From positions 259,864 to 323,863 of the forward strand of contig NZ_AZFC01000015.1 of assembly GCF_001435095.1 (NCBI RefSeq): a DNA stretch of 64,000 nucleotides. Reading direction: 5' to 3'. Numbering within the stretch: position 1 is the first letter of the stretch; each line of letters opens with the position of its first letter. Made by a program: the position numbers and the translations under genes. Under the pieces are notes generated by a model, which searched no databases, was not told where the DNA came from, and saw only the letters and a program-made list of their open reading frames with translations. Positions 41,665 to 51,006 of this stretch are shown here, one piece after another. This DNA comes from Levilactobacillus spicheri DSM 15429. Its GTDB lineage: Bacteria > Bacillota > Bacilli > Lactobacillales > Lactobacillaceae.

Positions 41665-42116
41665 TAAGCGTTCGTCCTCCTAGAATGTGATGGGCCCCGC
41701 AGATTAGCCGGGGCAGCAATGAAAAAACGACCGATGAACCGGGGTCCCGACAAAGGTGGGTACGCCTGGAGACCGATCGTCTATAATTTTTCGCAAATTA
41801 ACTTAACTAACTGGATTATACATGAAAATGGGACATTTACCAAGAAATGACTATTCCTAGTGTTGATAAATAGATGCTATAAATGGTTGAAAATCCAGTT
41901 ATCATCGGCGTTTAAACGCTATCGAATTTATTCATCATTCGAACGTATTCTGAGTACAATAACATAGTTAAATGAGTTATTAATAAGCAATCTCTTATAT
42001 TTTAGTGAGGACGGTCCCGACTTTGTGAAAAAATGGTCCCAAATAGAGCTTGCCTTCGACCTACTCGAACCCGGTATACTAGGACTCTCAGCGGCAAACG
42101 AAAGGATGGAATCTTG
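41665..42116. other. Divergent intergenic region opuCA / Rossmann-like gene
   Basis: Contains the opuC promoter and leader. The remaining part (41850-42060) is AT-rich with no ORF. A -10-like TATACT near 42074 probably belongs to the rightward gene; no exact -35 was found. Confidence 0.5.
41815..41843 (-). promoter_or_regulatory. Promoter of the opuC operon
   Basis: Reading leftward: TTGGTA (complement of 41838-41843), 17 bases, TATAAT (complement of 41815-41820). The transcript would have a leader of about 145 bases that includes a GCCCCG/CGGGGC hairpin (41694-41714) before opuCA. Confidence 0.8.
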
Positions 42117-42608
42117 ATGAAACACGTGTTACTAACGGGCCCCGTGGATGTATCAGTGCGCCACGTGATCGACCAGCTCAGTCGGCGAGAAGACCTCGCG
42201 TTGACGGTGTATACCGCCAGTCGCGTGACGTTACCAGAAAACGTGGTCGCGCTGACCCAGGAACCCAGCGACGAGGGGGGCCTGAGCGCGGCGATGGTCG
42301 GCCAAGACGTCGTGGTGGCCCTGTTGCCCACGATTCAACTGACGAGCCTGTTGCCGACGGTGCTGACCGCGGGCCGGGCCGTGGCCGTGCCCCAGCTGGT
42401 GGTCGGCCGGACCGACGACATGGACGAGCTGCTGGTGGAACAACGGGCGGCGCGTCGTCAGTTGCAGGTGGCACCGTTCCAGACCGACTGGGTCGATGGC
42501 CTGGCCGGGGTCCTGGCGCTCTTAGAGGTGTTCCCCGAACCCGCGGTCGCGGTGCCCCGTGACCCCGCACAAAAAAATCCGTTTACCCCGGACCAATTGC
42601 CGGGATAA
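42117..42608 (+). CDS. Short NAD(P)-binding (NmrA/SDR-like) protein
   Basis: 163 residues. The N-terminus KHVLLTGPVDVSVRHVIDQLSRR looks like a Rossmann beta-alpha unit, but the glycine-rich loop is degenerate (TGPVDVS instead of TGATGxxG). A second strand VVVALLPT and an Arg-rich helix EQRAARRQLQVAPFQTDW follow, as in atypical SDR epimerase-like proteins; these are usually about 210 residues, so this one is short. The last codons lie inside a strong terminator hairpin, so the reading frame may have been truncated. Function unknown. Confidence 0.55.
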   Translation: MKHVLLTGPVDVSVRHVIDQLSRREDLALTVYTASRVTLPENVVALTQEPSDEGGLSAAMVGQDVVVALLPTIQLTSLLPTVLTAGRAVAVPQLVVGRTDDMDELLVEQRAARRQLQVAPFQTDWVDGLAGVLALLEVFPEPAVAVPRDPAQKNPFTPDQLPG

Positions 42609-42618
42609 ACGGATTTTT
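42570..42618 (+). terminator. Terminator overlapping the end of the coding frame
   Basis: AAAAAATCCGTTTA(C)CCCGG pairs with CCGGGATAAACGGATTTTTT. The 5' arm is coding sequence and the stop codon TAA (42606-42608) sits in the 3' arm. T-runs exist on both strands. Confidence 0.85.
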
Positions 42619-42669
42619 TGATGTGTTGGTTGAACCAGTCACTTCCGGGTCGACCAAAAATCGGACTGG

Positions 42670-42762
42670 AACGGGGTGGGCACGGCTGTTAAAAGCGGCC
42701 TTTGTCTAGGTCGGCTGAAAGACGCCGACTAAGACAAATTTCACCCCCTGAGCCCGTTTTTA
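42670..42762. repeat. Extended inverted repeat
   Basis: Inner stem TTTGTCT...GTCGGC with GCCGAC...AGACAAA (42701-42715 with 42724-42738). Outer flanks GGGGTG/CACCCC and AACGGG/CCCGTT can extend the pairing. Looks like a folded RNA or a remnant of a miniature element. Confidence 0.5.
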
Positions 42763-42985
42763 GCTGACCCTCCAGCTGAGCTAGTGTGCGTGCCCACAGC
42801 AATCAGTCAACGCGTTGTTGTGAAAGGGCACCGCGAGTGGGTGACGCGCTAATGACGATGACCGGTCGTTGTGAGCGACACAGAGGCGACTTGCTGGCCG
42901 TGGTGAAATTGATGTTACCTGGCGTTTTAGGCCAGGTTACATCAAGGCCGAGCTTCGGAGACCCGTGCGTTTCGGGGCTGCGAAG

Positions 42986-43025
42986 TCGTGCCCACCTCGG
43001 CCGGCTTGCTCGCCGGCGTGGAGCG
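42986..43025. repeat. 40-bp intergenic repeat, copy 1
   Basis: 36 of 40 bases agree with 51881-51920. The core CCGGCTTGCTCGCCGG is a 5-bp-stem hairpin. It begins TCGTGCCCAC. Confidence 0.65.
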
Positions 43026-43037
43026 GCCAGTCTCACA

Positions 43038-44276
43038 CTAGACCGTAGCCGTTTTGCGTTGGCGAATTTCGGGGATCAGCCACCAGACCAGGGCCAGGTT
43101 GACGATCATCAGCAGCGCTGTGGTGATGAAGACCGCATTGTAGTTGAAGACCCCGGCAATCCAGCCACCGACCAGCGAGCCCATCATGTTCCCGACGGCC
43201 TGGAAGGATTGGTTCCAGCTGAAGACTGTCGACGTCAATTCGACCGGCGAGTTCTTGGTCAGCAACGTTTGAATCTCGGGGTACAGGGCCCCGTCGGAAA
43301 TCCCGATCATGAACCGCAAAATCCCCAGCATCCACACGCTGGTGACGAACCCTTGCGGCACGTACATGATGGCCGCGAAGATGTAGCCGAATAGCAGGAC
43401 CTTCCCGGACCCGTGCTGGTCACCGTACCGACCCAGCCGTGGGGAGGCGATGATGTTCGAGATCCCGGGCAAGGCCGCGATGATGCCGGCGACCACGGTG
43501 ATGGGGCCGACGTTATGCATCAATTCCTTGACGTAGAGACTGATGATCGGCGAGATCGAGATGTTCCCGAACTGGACGATCATGGTCGACGACAGCAGCA
43601 CCAGGATCAGCTTAGGGTTGGGAAAGGCGGCCAACGGATTGTGGCTGCGTTTCTCCCCAGCTGGCCGTGGGGCGACCGGCTTGAACTTTTCTTGGACCAG
43701 CCCCCAACTCATGAAGAAGGCGACCAGTAAGAGGAACCCGGTGATGAAAAAGGTGATCCGAATCGAAAAGATCTGTGCGAGGATCCCCCCGAACACCGGT
43801 CCCAGTAGCATCCCGCTGGTCGGTCCGGTCATCAGGGTACTCAGTGAGGCGCCACTGTGCTTGCGGGGTGTCTGCGAGGCGACCAGCGCTTGGGCGTTCG
43901 AGATGAACCCGGCGAAGACCCCTTGCAGGGCCCGCAGCGCGACCAATTGCCAGACGCTGGTGGCAAAGCCCATCAACGCTAGGGAGATGCCCATTCCCAG
44001 TGACGACCGGAGCAGCATGATCTTACGGCCCTTTCGGTCGGCGAGGATGCCCCACAGTGGCGAGGCAATCGCGCTGACGAAGAAGTCGGCCGCGTAGACC
44101 AGCCCACTGTACATGGTGACCTGGGCTTTCGTGTAGTCCCCAAGACTACTAATGTATAACGATAAAAATGGCATGATTTCGCTGAAGGCCATGCCGGCAA
44201 CGAAGGTACAGAACCACAGGACGTGTAGGTTACGCCGCCATGGTCCGCTCTCCCGTTCAGCTTCATCCAAAGTCAC
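43038..44276 (-). CDS. MFS drug-type efflux transporter
   Basis: 412 residues, 12 membrane segments. The DHA1-family loop motif appears as SPLWGILADRKGRKIMLL (near 72) and motif C-like MTGPTSGMLLGPVFGGILAQ (near 148) typical of antiporters. Similar to NorA/PmrA/MdtG multidrug exporters; substrates unknown. Start is GTG 44276 or TTG 44270 behind AAGGAG. Leftward single gene. Confidence 0.85.
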   Translation of the reverse strand: MTLDEAERESGPWRRNLHVLWFCTFVAGMAFSEIMPFLSLYISSLGDYTKAQVTMYSGLVYAADFFVSAIASPLWGILADRKGRKIMLLRSSLGMGISLALMGFATSVWQLVALRALQGVFAGFISNAQALVASQTPRKHSGASLSTLMTGPTSGMLLGPVFGGILAQIFSIRITFFITGFLLLVAFFMSWGLVQEKFKPVAPRPAGEKRSHNPLAAFPNPKLILVLLSSTMIVQFGNISISPIISLYVKELMHNVGPITVVAGIIAALPGISNIIASPRLGRYGDQHGSGKVLLFGYIFAAIMYVPQGFVTSVWMLGILRFMIGISDGALYPEIQTLLTKNSPVELTSTVFSWNQSFQAVGNMMGSLVGGWIAGVFNYNAVFITTALLMIVNLALVWWLIPEIRQRKTATV

Positions 44277-44819
44277 TCAACTCCTTCTAAAATCTGACCG
44301 AATTGTTCAGGGGTGACACCCGTGTGCGGACCCCTAAACGGTCTTTAATCGTGGAAACATCGCTATTAAAGATACGCGCATAAGGCTGAAAGGTCAACGA
44401 TTAGCGAACTATTGTATGCGCTCGCAATTGATAAAATTTTGGCAGGGACCCACCCGAAAAGCGGATAAGTACGGGATTGAGTGGTTGACAGCGTCAAAAT
44501 ATTACAATGTCGTTAAGTTGGGTGACTGGCCGGACAAACGGGACCTGGGCGGCGGGAAACGACGAACGTCTGCCGTGCAACCCGTAGCGGCGGGCCCCGG
44601 CAGACCTAATAGTGAATAAAATCACAGCAGAAAGGCGGCCAAATGAAAACCCTGGTGAAACCAAATCTGGTCCCATCAGGGTTCACACTTTTTGTATATA
44701 CAGAAAATGCCCAATTATATACATTTTCTGAAATGGGACCACCCGAATAACTTTTTATATGAAATGATTTGGTTGGTAGTTTCAACCAACCTAAGCAGCC
44801 CCTAAATCATAGGTAGAAA
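44277..44819. other. Intergenic region with several hairpins and a 21-bp-spaced direct repeat
   Basis: 543 bases. Holds GTCTGCC/GGCAGAC (about 44569-44604), a compound hairpin AACCCTG...CAGGGTT around ACCA-AATC-TGGT (about 44648-44683) that ends in T5 on the + strand, CAGAAAATG/CATTTTCTG (44701-44730), and two copies of TATATACA (44695-44702 and 44716-44723). A 67-codon rightward frame (44416-44619) has no family likeness and is not called. Confidence 0.45.
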
Positions 44820-45530
44820 CTAGAAAGTTACTTCCGGATGGTCCTGGGTGATCAGGTGGTCTTCCAGGTCGACGTGCAGGTACTGCTTGAAGCTATCCTT
44901 CAGCATCTGCACGGCCTTTTCGTGGTCTTCCTTCCGTTCCGGTTGGATGTTTTCCATATAGAAGAGGATGTTCTGGGTGTCCTCGGTCGATTCGACCCGG
45001 GCACTGTCCCGCCAAGCCCAGCAGCGGGAGATGACGCCCTGGTCGTCGCGGTAGATGACCTCACCCGGCAGGGCTTCTTCGGGTTCTTCGCCGGCTTCAC
45101 CGATTGGGAAGAACGGCTCGCCCCCCTTGGCCACGCCCAGGTGGACATCGCCGACAATCTTATCCATGTCTTCGGCCGCGAGCGGGAAGGCGTAGGTCAG
45201 CGACACCGTGTTGTACAGGTCGACCACGGGGTTGATGGCGCCGACCCCGTTGCCTTTGCTAGCGCGCTTCAGCAGGGCCTCGACGGCACACCGGGCGCCC
45301 TTCTTGGTCTTGAACTTGCTGAAGGCCTCCCGCCAAGCGGCGATGATCGGGTTCTTACTGATTGGTGAGTAGGGGACCCAGTCCTCGGCCTTCTCGTTGG
45401 CCTCGGCCAGCCGGGACTTCTTGAGGTCGCCGTAGCTGTGGTTATCCACGCCGTGCGCCGTTAAAAAGGCAATCTGAACGTCGGGGAAGATGTCCCAGAA
45501 TTCGGGATCAACAATGAATTTTTGTGTCAT
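44820..45530 (-). CDS. Stand-alone B3/B4 domain protein (PheRS beta-like editing fold)
   Basis: 236 residues from ATG 45530 (GGAGG 8 bases upstream; the longer frame start is inferior). Contains NPIIAAWREAFSKFKTKKGARCAVEALLKRASKG, INPVVDLYNTVSLTYAFPLAAEDMDKI and PGEVIYRDDQGVISRCWAWRDSARV, the conserved B3/B4 pattern of phenylalanyl-tRNA synthetase beta chains, which binds tRNA or edits. Free-standing versions are common in Firmicutes; their substrate is not established. Divergent from arcA. Confidence 0.85.
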   Translation of the reverse strand: MTQKFIVDPEFWDIFPDVQIAFLTAHGVDNHSYGDLKKSRLAEANEKAEDWVPYSPISKNPIIAAWREAFSKFKTKKGARCAVEALLKRASKGNGVGAINPVVDLYNTVSLTYAFPLAAEDMDKIVGDVHLGVAKGGEPFFPIGEAGEEPEEALPGEVIYRDDQGVISRCWAWRDSARVESTEDTQNILFYMENIQPERKEDHEKAVQMLKDSFKQYLHVDLEDHLITQDHPEVTF

Positions 45531-45770
45531 GTAAAACGCCTCCATCACGTATTTACCCTTAGTATACCAAATTTATCAAGGGCCACAACCGTTATGGGGC
45601 CGCGGTTGCGGCACGACTCGGTTAGGTCGGGAACATGACTTATCACTAAATTCTAATAAACTAATTTTATGCAATCAAAAGTAAGCATTTTCATTGTAAA
45701 TATGCAAATATACAGGTTAAATGCATAAAAGCAAAAACGTATTCAACATCTGACTAAAAATGTACAATCG

Positions 45771-45789
45771 TTCACATTTGAAGTGTGAA
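45771..45789. promoter_or_regulatory. Inverted repeat, candidate Crp/Fnr-type (ArcR) site
   Basis: TTCACA-N7-TGTGAA, a perfect 6-bp inverted repeat about 50 bases upstream of the expected arcA transcription start. A Crp/Fnr-family regulator gene is in the same cluster. Confidence 0.55.
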
Positions 45790-45796
45790 GGGTATG

Positions 45797-45811
45797 TAGA
45801 AAGCGGTTACA
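45797..45811 (+). promoter_or_regulatory. Candidate cre site in the arcA promoter
   Basis: TAGAAAGCGGTTACA matches the cre consensus with one mismatch and overlaps the -35 region, so CcpA would repress. Confidence 0.6.
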
Positions 45812-45858
45812 TTTCGGGTTATGATGGTCTCGTAATCAAGTGATGGGAGGAAACAAAC

Positions 45859-47091
45859 ATGACCAGTCCAATTCACGTAATGTCCGAAATCGGCAAGCTG
45901 AAGGTTGTTATGCTCAAGCGTCCAGATGTTGAAGTTGAAAACTTCACGCCTGACATGATGCCTCGGTTACTGTTCGATGACATTCCATATTTACCAATTG
46001 CTCAAAAGGAACACGACAACTTTGCCAACGTCCTGCGGGAAAACGGCACGGAAGTCCTCTACTTGGAAAAGTTATCCGCTGAAGCATTGGATGACGGTGG
46101 CGAAGAAGTTAAGCAAAACTTCTTACAACAAATGTTAGCCGAAAGTGGCTACGTTGCTGGTGTGACCCACGATGCTTTGAAGGAATACCTGCTCTCCATG
46201 TCGACCCAAGACATGGTCAACAAGATCATGGGTGGGGTTCGGAAGAACGAACTCGACTTCGTGCCAGCTGACTTAGTCAGTGCCGCCGAAGAAAACGACT
46301 ACCCATTCTTCATGGATCCAATGCCTAACCTGTACTTCACCCGGGACCCTGCGGCTTCCATCGGTGATGGGTTGAGCATCAACCACATGACGTTCGCTGC
46401 TCGTCAACGCGAATCACTCTTTATGGAAACCATCATTAAGTACCACCACCGGTTTGCTAACAAGGGCTTGAACGTTTGGCGTGACCGGAACCACGATACG
46501 CGGATCGAAGGTGGGGACGAATTAGTTCTCTCCGACCACGTCTTAGCCATCGGGGTTTCTCAACGGACTTCCGCTGACGCCATCGAAGACATCGCTAAGA
46601 ACCTGTTCGCTAAGAGTCATTACGACAAGGTTATCGCTATCAAGATTCCACATAACCACGCCATGATGCACTTGGACACGGTCTTCACGATGATCAACAA
46701 GGATCAATTCACGGTTCACCCAGGTATCTTGGGCGAAGGTGGTCACATTGACACCTGGACCATCACGCCTGGTAAGGATGGCGAGTTGAACTTAGACCAC
46801 CGCACCGACTTGAAGCAAGTTCTGAAGGACGCCCTGAACTTGGACGACCTGGACTTGATCCCAACTGGTAACGGTGACCCAATCATCGCCGGCCGTGAAC
46901 AATGGAACGATGGGTCCAACACGTTGGCCATCGCACCAGGTGTCGTTGTTACCTACAACCGGAACTACGTCTCGAACGAATTGTTACGTAAGCACGGCTT
47001 GAAAGTGATCGACGTCTTATCAAGTGAATTATCTCGGGGCCGTGGGGGTCCACGTTGCATGAGTATGCCACTGGTTCGGGAAGACCTCTAA
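45859..47091 (+). CDS. arcA: Arginine deiminase
   Basis: 410 residues, typical length. It hydrolyses arginine to citrulline and ammonia. Family motifs: [14 protein letters not shown] at the N-terminus, [12 protein letters not shown] (substrate Asp), [18 protein letters not shown] (Glu/Asp), HLDTVFTMI (catalytic His) and the C-terminal nucleophile Cys in [16 protein letters not shown]. Codon use is that of a highly expressed gene. First gene of the arc cluster, followed after 43 bases by arcB. Confidence 0.97.
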   Translation: MTSPIHVMSEIGKLKVVMLKRPDVEVENFTPDMMPRLLFDDIPYLPIAQKEHDNFANVLRENGTEVLYLEKLSAEALDDGGEEVKQNFLQQMLAESGYVAGVTHDALKEYLLSMSTQDMVNKIMGGVRKNELDFVPADLVSAAEENDYPFFMDPMPNLYFTRDPAASIGDGLSINHMTFAARQRESLFMETIIKYHHRFANKGLNVWRDRNHDTRIEGGDELVLSDHVLAIGVSQRTSADAIEDIAKNLFAKSHYDKVIAIKIPHNHAMMHLDTVFTMINKDQFTVHPGILGEGGHIDTWTITPGKDGELNLDHRTDLKQVLKDALNLDDLDLIPTGNGDPIIAGREQWNDGSNTLAIAPGVVVTYNRNYVSNELLRKHGLKVIDVLSSELSRGRGGPRCMSMPLVREDL

Positions 47092-47134
47092 AACTGACTA
47101 ACTGAAACAACATTGAATAGGAGCGAGAAAGATT

Positions 47135-48166
47135 ATGGCAAACGATTTTCGGAAAAACGTATTCCAAGGACGGAGCGTCCTTGCAGAAAAAGATTTTAGC
47201 GCTGCTGAACTCGAATACTTGATCGACTTTGGGCTGCACCTGAAGACGTTGAAGAAGCAAGGAATTCAACACCACTACCTGGAAGGCAAGAACATTGCCT
47301 TGCTGTTCGAAAAGTCCTCAACGCGGACCCGTTCAGCCTTTACCACGGCGGCTATCGACTTGGGTGCCCACCCAGAATACCTGGGCCAAAACGACATCCA
47401 ATTAGGGAAGAAGGAAACGACTTCCGACACGGCCAAGGTCTTAGGAAGCATGTTCGATGGAATCGAATTCCGTGGATTCAAGCAATCCGATGCCGAAATC
47501 CTCGCTCGCGATTCAGGTGTTCCAGTTTGGAACGGTTTAACCGACGAATGGCACCCAACTCAAATGCTGGCTGACTTCATGACGGTTAAGGAAAACTTCG
47601 GTCACCTTAAGGGCCTGACCTTAACCTTCATGGGTGATGGCCGGAACAACGTTGCCAACTCCTTGCTGGTAACCGGTGCCATCCTGGGTGTTAACATCCA
47701 CATCGTCGCACCAAAGGAATTATTCCCAACCAAGGAAACCCAAGACTTGGCCAAGGGCTTTGCTGAAAAGTCTGGCGCTAAGCTGTTGATCACCGATGAC
47801 CTTGACGAAGGGATGCGCGGTTCAAACATCGTGTACACCGACGTTTGGGTATCCATGGGTGAAACCAACTGGGAACAACGGGTTAACTTGTTGAAGCCTT
47901 ACCAAGTTAACATGGACGCTCTGAAGAAGACCGGCACGCCTGACGACCAATTGATCTTCATGCACTGCCTGCCAGCCTTCCACAACACCGACACCAAGTA
48001 CGGTGAAGATGTGAAGGAAAAGTACGGCATCACTGAAATGGAAGTTACGGATGAAGTCTTCACTAGCAAGTACGCTCGTCAATTTGAAGAAGCTGAAAAC
48101 CGGATGCACTCCATTAAGGCTATGATGGCTGCAACTTTAGGGAACTTGTTCATCCCACGGGTTTAA
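47135..48166 (+). CDS. arcB: Catabolic ornithine carbamoyltransferase (first copy)
   Basis: 343 residues. Phosphorolyses citrulline to ornithine and carbamoyl phosphate. Carbamoyl-phosphate loop SSTRTRSAF (near 58), substrate loop HPTQ, and the ornithine signature [13 protein letters not shown] (near 272). Followed by a strong terminator, so arcAB can be made separately from arcC. About half of its positions appear shared with the second copy at 54196. Confidence 0.96.
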   Translation: MANDFRKNVFQGRSVLAEKDFSAAELEYLIDFGLHLKTLKKQGIQHHYLEGKNIALLFEKSSTRTRSAFTTAAIDLGAHPEYLGQNDIQLGKKETTSDTAKVLGSMFDGIEFRGFKQSDAEILARDSGVPVWNGLTDEWHPTQMLADFMTVKENFGHLKGLTLTFMGDGRNNVANSLLVTGAILGVNIHIVAPKELFPTKETQDLAKGFAEKSGAKLLITDDLDEGMRGSNIVYTDVWVSMGETNWEQRVNLLKPYQVNMDALKKTGTPDDQLIFMHCLPAFHNTDTKYGEDVKEKYGITEMEVTDEVFTSKYARQFEEAENRMHSIKAMMAATLGNLFIPRV

Positions 48167-48180
48167 TTTTGAGGGATTGA

Positions 48181-48220
48181 AAAAGGGGGAGTTAATCCGT
48201 GCTGATTAACTCCCCCTTTT
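48181..48220 (+). terminator. Strong terminator between arcB and arcC
   Basis: Perfect 17-bp stem (48181-48197 with 48204-48220) ending in T4. Confidence 0.88.
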
Positions 48221-48418
48221 GGTATCGCGCCCGGTAACCCCGGTGCAGGTCACGAAGTGCTGGCTGACGCACCCACTCTGTATAAAGTTGCACGCTGAAT
48301 ACGAACACGGCGCGCGGTCAGCACCGGTTAGGTCTGTGACCGTCTTTACTGGGTTTAATCAGGATAAAATAGTTTTCAAAGTGAAAAATCAAACGCAAAA
48401 TTGAAGGAGAATTCGACT

Positions 48419-49363
48419 ATGACAAAACGTCGCATTGTGGTGGCCCTTGGGGGTAACGCCATCTTATCGAAAGATGCCTCTGCCGAAGCGCAACAACAAG
48501 CACTGCGGGACACGGCAAAGTACCTGGTTCAATTCATCAAGCAGGGGGACGACCTGATCGTCTCCCACGGGAACGGCCCGCAAGTCGGCAACCTGTTGTT
48601 ACAACAGGCGGCTGGGAGCACGGACAAGAACCCGGCGATGCCATTGGACACGGCCGTTGCCATGACCCAAGGAAGCATCGGTTACTGGATGCAAAATGCG
48701 CTGGGTGAGGAAATCGCCAAGGCTGGACTGGACAAGGACGTCACGACCGTTGTGACGCAGGTCGAAGTGAACGCGGATGACCAAGCCTTCACCAACCCAA
48801 CCAAGCCAATCGGACCGTTCTACACCAAGGACGAAATCGGGGCCATCAAGGATGCGCACCCGGATCAGACCTTCGTTGAGGATGCCGGTCGAGGGTACCG
48901 TCGCGTTGTGCCATCACCACGGCCAACCGGGGTCAAGGAATACAAGGCGATCAATGCCATGGTCGAAGCTGGTATCGTGCCAATCTCCGTGGGTGGCGGT
49001 GGTGTGCCCGTCGTTCAAGAAGGCAACCGCTTAGTGGGCCGCGAAGCCGTGATCGACAAGGACTTCGCTTCCGAAAAGCTGGCTGAACTGGTCAACGCCG
49101 ATCTGCTGATCGTGTTGACGGCCGTTGATAACATCTACATCAACTTCAACAAGCCGGACCAGAAGAAGCTGGAAACGGTCAGCGTTGCCGAATTGAAGCA
49201 GTACATTGACCAAGACCAATTTGCGAAGGGCAGCATGCTGCCAAAGGTTCAGGCTGCAATCGACTTTGTCGAACACAGTAACGGTGGGAAGGCCGTGGTC
49301 ACGTCCCTCGAAAACGTCGGGAACTTCCTGAAGAACGGGGACGGCACGATCATCACCAAGTAA
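48419..49363 (+). CDS. arcC: Carbamate kinase (first copy)
   Basis: 314 residues from ATG 48419 (GAAGGAGA site). It makes ATP from carbamoyl phosphate, the energy-yielding step of the pathway. Motifs: [37 protein letters not shown] and GGGGVPVV. It lies beyond the arcB terminator, with a 200-base leader (TATAAA near 48281), so it may have its own promoter. Confidence 0.95.
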   Translation: MTKRRIVVALGGNAILSKDASAEAQQQALRDTAKYLVQFIKQGDDLIVSHGNGPQVGNLLLQQAAGSTDKNPAMPLDTAVAMTQGSIGYWMQNALGEEIAKAGLDKDVTTVVTQVEVNADDQAFTNPTKPIGPFYTKDEIGAIKDAHPDQTFVEDAGRGYRRVVPSPRPTGVKEYKAINAMVEAGIVPISVGGGGVPVVQEGNRLVGREAVIDKDFASEKLAELVNADLLIVLTAVDNIYINFNKPDQKKLETVSVAELKQYIDQDQFAKGSMLPKVQAAIDFVEHSNGGKAVVTSLENVGNFLKNGDGTIITK

Positions 49364-49504
49364 CACTGTCGTTACACTTATATTTTCACGTTCGAGATTC
49401 AGTGCTGACGGGCGGTCGTGAACCGCTCGTCCTAGCTATTATATATTGTAGATTCTTAATTGTTTCGGTACTGAAGGTCGAGCGTGGCAGAGGAGATGCT
49501 ACAC

Positions 49505-50974
49505 ATGGAGGAATCCAAGGGTAAACTTAATTTACTGGAACTCGTCGCCTTGGTTGTTGGATCAATCATTGGTGGTGGGGTATTCAACTTGATGCATGAT
49601 ATGTCTGCCGGCGCGGGTGCCGGGGCCATCATCATCGGGTGGATCATCACCGCGTTCGGGATGATCATGTTAGCATTAACGTTCCAAAACTTAACCATGA
49701 AACGGCCAGACTTGGACGCCGGGGTCTATTCCTACGCCGAAGCCGGGTTCGGGAAGTACATGGGGTTTAACTCCGCTTGGGGTTACTGGGCTTCCGCTTG
49801 GTTAGGGAACGTCGGGTACGCGACGCTGTTAATGAGTGCCGTGGCCTACTTCTTCCCAGTCTTTGGGGATGGGCAGAACATCTGGTCCATCGTTGCCGCC
49901 TCATTCATTCTCTGGGGCTGTCACTTTATGATTTTACGCGGGGTCGAATCGGCCTCCTTCGTCAACACGATCATCACGATCGCCAAGTTGATTCCAATCT
50001 TCATCTTCTTGGTCACCATGATCATCGCGTTTAAGATGGGGATCTTCACCCACGGCTTCTGGTTCACGCCTTCCGGGCACTTCCAGTTCGCCGACGTCAT
50101 GAAGCAAGTTCAAAGCACCATGTTAGTTACCGTTTGGGTCTTCATCGGGATCGAAGGGGCGGTCGTCTTCTCTGGCCGTGCCAAGAAGCGTGAAGACGTT
50201 GGTCGGGCCACCGTTTTAGGAATCATCACGGTTATCCTGATCTACATGCTGATTACGTTACTGTCCTTAGGGGTTATGCGTCGGGGCGGTTTGGCCAACT
50301 TGGGTCAACCAGCCATGGCTTACCTGCTGCAAAGCGTCGTGGGTAAGTGGGGCGCCGTCTTAGTTAACGCCGGGTTGATCATCTCCGTTGTCGGGGCCTG
50401 GTTATCCTGGACCATGTTCGCCGGTCAATTGCCTTACGAAGCGGCTAAGGAAGGCTCCTTCCCGAAGTTCTTCGCCAAGGAAAACAAGAACGGCGCACCG
50501 GTAAACTCCCTGCTGTTCACCAACATCTGTGTTGAAATCTTCATGTTCTCGTACCTGATCACGGCCAGCGCCTACAACTTCTTCTACTCCGTTGCCTCCG
50601 CAGCCATCCTGATTCCGTACATGTTCTCCGCGTTCTATCAATTCAAGTTCTCGAAGAGCGAAAGCTTAGACACGCCAGGTCGGAGCTGGAACATCACCGT
50701 TGGGTTGATCTCCAGTATCTACGCTCTCTGGTTACTCTACGCCGCGAACTTAGGCTTCATCATGCTGATGTCCTTGCTGTTCGCGTTAGGGATTCCGGTC
50801 TTTGCCCAACTGCAAAAGAAGGACAACCACGCCGAAAAGGTCTTTACGTCCGGCGAACGGATCGTGGCCATCGTGATTGCGGTACTTGCCGTCATCACGG
50901 TCATCGAGCTGTTCCGTCTGGGAATGAACGACTTCTTAGGCCTGACCTGGGGCGACTTTGGTAAGTTGTTCTAG
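49505..50974 (+). CDS. arcD: Arginine/ornithine antiporter, APC superfamily
   Basis: 489 residues from ATG 49505; the AGGAG at 49491-49495 fits this start better than the upstream GTG or ATG. Twelve membrane segments. The first carries LVALVVGSIIGGGVFNL, the substrate-binding glycine motif of APC exchangers, and IGIEGAVVFSGRAKKREDVG follows in helix 6. It exchanges external arginine for ornithine without energy cost. A hairpin ACGGGCGGT/ACCGCTCGT lies in its leader (49408-49431). Confidence 0.92.
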   Translation: MEESKGKLNLLELVALVVGSIIGGGVFNLMHDMSAGAGAGAIIIGWIITAFGMIMLALTFQNLTMKRPDLDAGVYSYAEAGFGKYMGFNSAWGYWASAWLGNVGYATLLMSAVAYFFPVFGDGQNIWSIVAASFILWGCHFMILRGVESASFVNTIITIAKLIPIFIFLVTMIIAFKMGIFTHGFWFTPSGHFQFADVMKQVQSTMLVTVWVFIGIEGAVVFSGRAKKREDVGRATVLGIITVILIYMLITLLSLGVMRRGGLANLGQPAMAYLLQSVVGKWGAVLVNAGLIISVVGAWLSWTMFAGQLPYEAAKEGSFPKFFAKENKNGAPVNSLLFTNICVEIFMFSYLITASAYNFFYSVASAAILIPYMFSAFYQFKFSKSESLDTPGRSWNITVGLISSIYALWLLYAANLGFIMLMSLLFALGIPVFAQLQKKDNHAEKVFTSGERIVAIVIAVLAVITVIELFRLGMNDFLGLTWGDFGKLF

Positions 50975-51006
50975 TTCACGGTTAAAATGCGAAATAATTA
51001 ACATTT

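Larger units (their letters stand above)
42609..43037. other. Intergenic region with structured, repeat-like sequence
   Basis: 429 bases with no convincing gene. It contains the long inverted repeat at 42670-42762 and, next to the MFS gene, a 40-bp element repeated at 51881. Confidence 0.55.
45531..45858. promoter_or_regulatory. arcA control region (AT-rich, ArgR-like half-sites)
   Basis: 328 bases, AT-rich in the middle. TGTAAATATGCAAATATACA (about 45695-45714) and TGCATAAAAGCA (about 45722-45733) resemble ArgR/AhrC boxes. A -10-like TATGAT lies at 45820-45825. The arcA ribosome site is GGGAGG. Confidence 0.45.

Noticed and set aside
41930-41955. Additional LexA box (GAACGTATTCTG)
   Set aside because: The right half-site is TCTG instead of GTTC, so it lacks the palindrome.
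44416-44619. Rightward 67-codon frame upstream of a hairpin with T-run
   Set aside because: No ribosome site and no plausible protein features; kept only as part of the structured gap.
44277-44819. Possible T-box leader because of GGGTGG-like strings and several stems
   Set aside because: No AGGGTGGNACCGCG antiterminator element or stem I features on either strand, and the downstream gene is an exporter, not an amino-acid gene.
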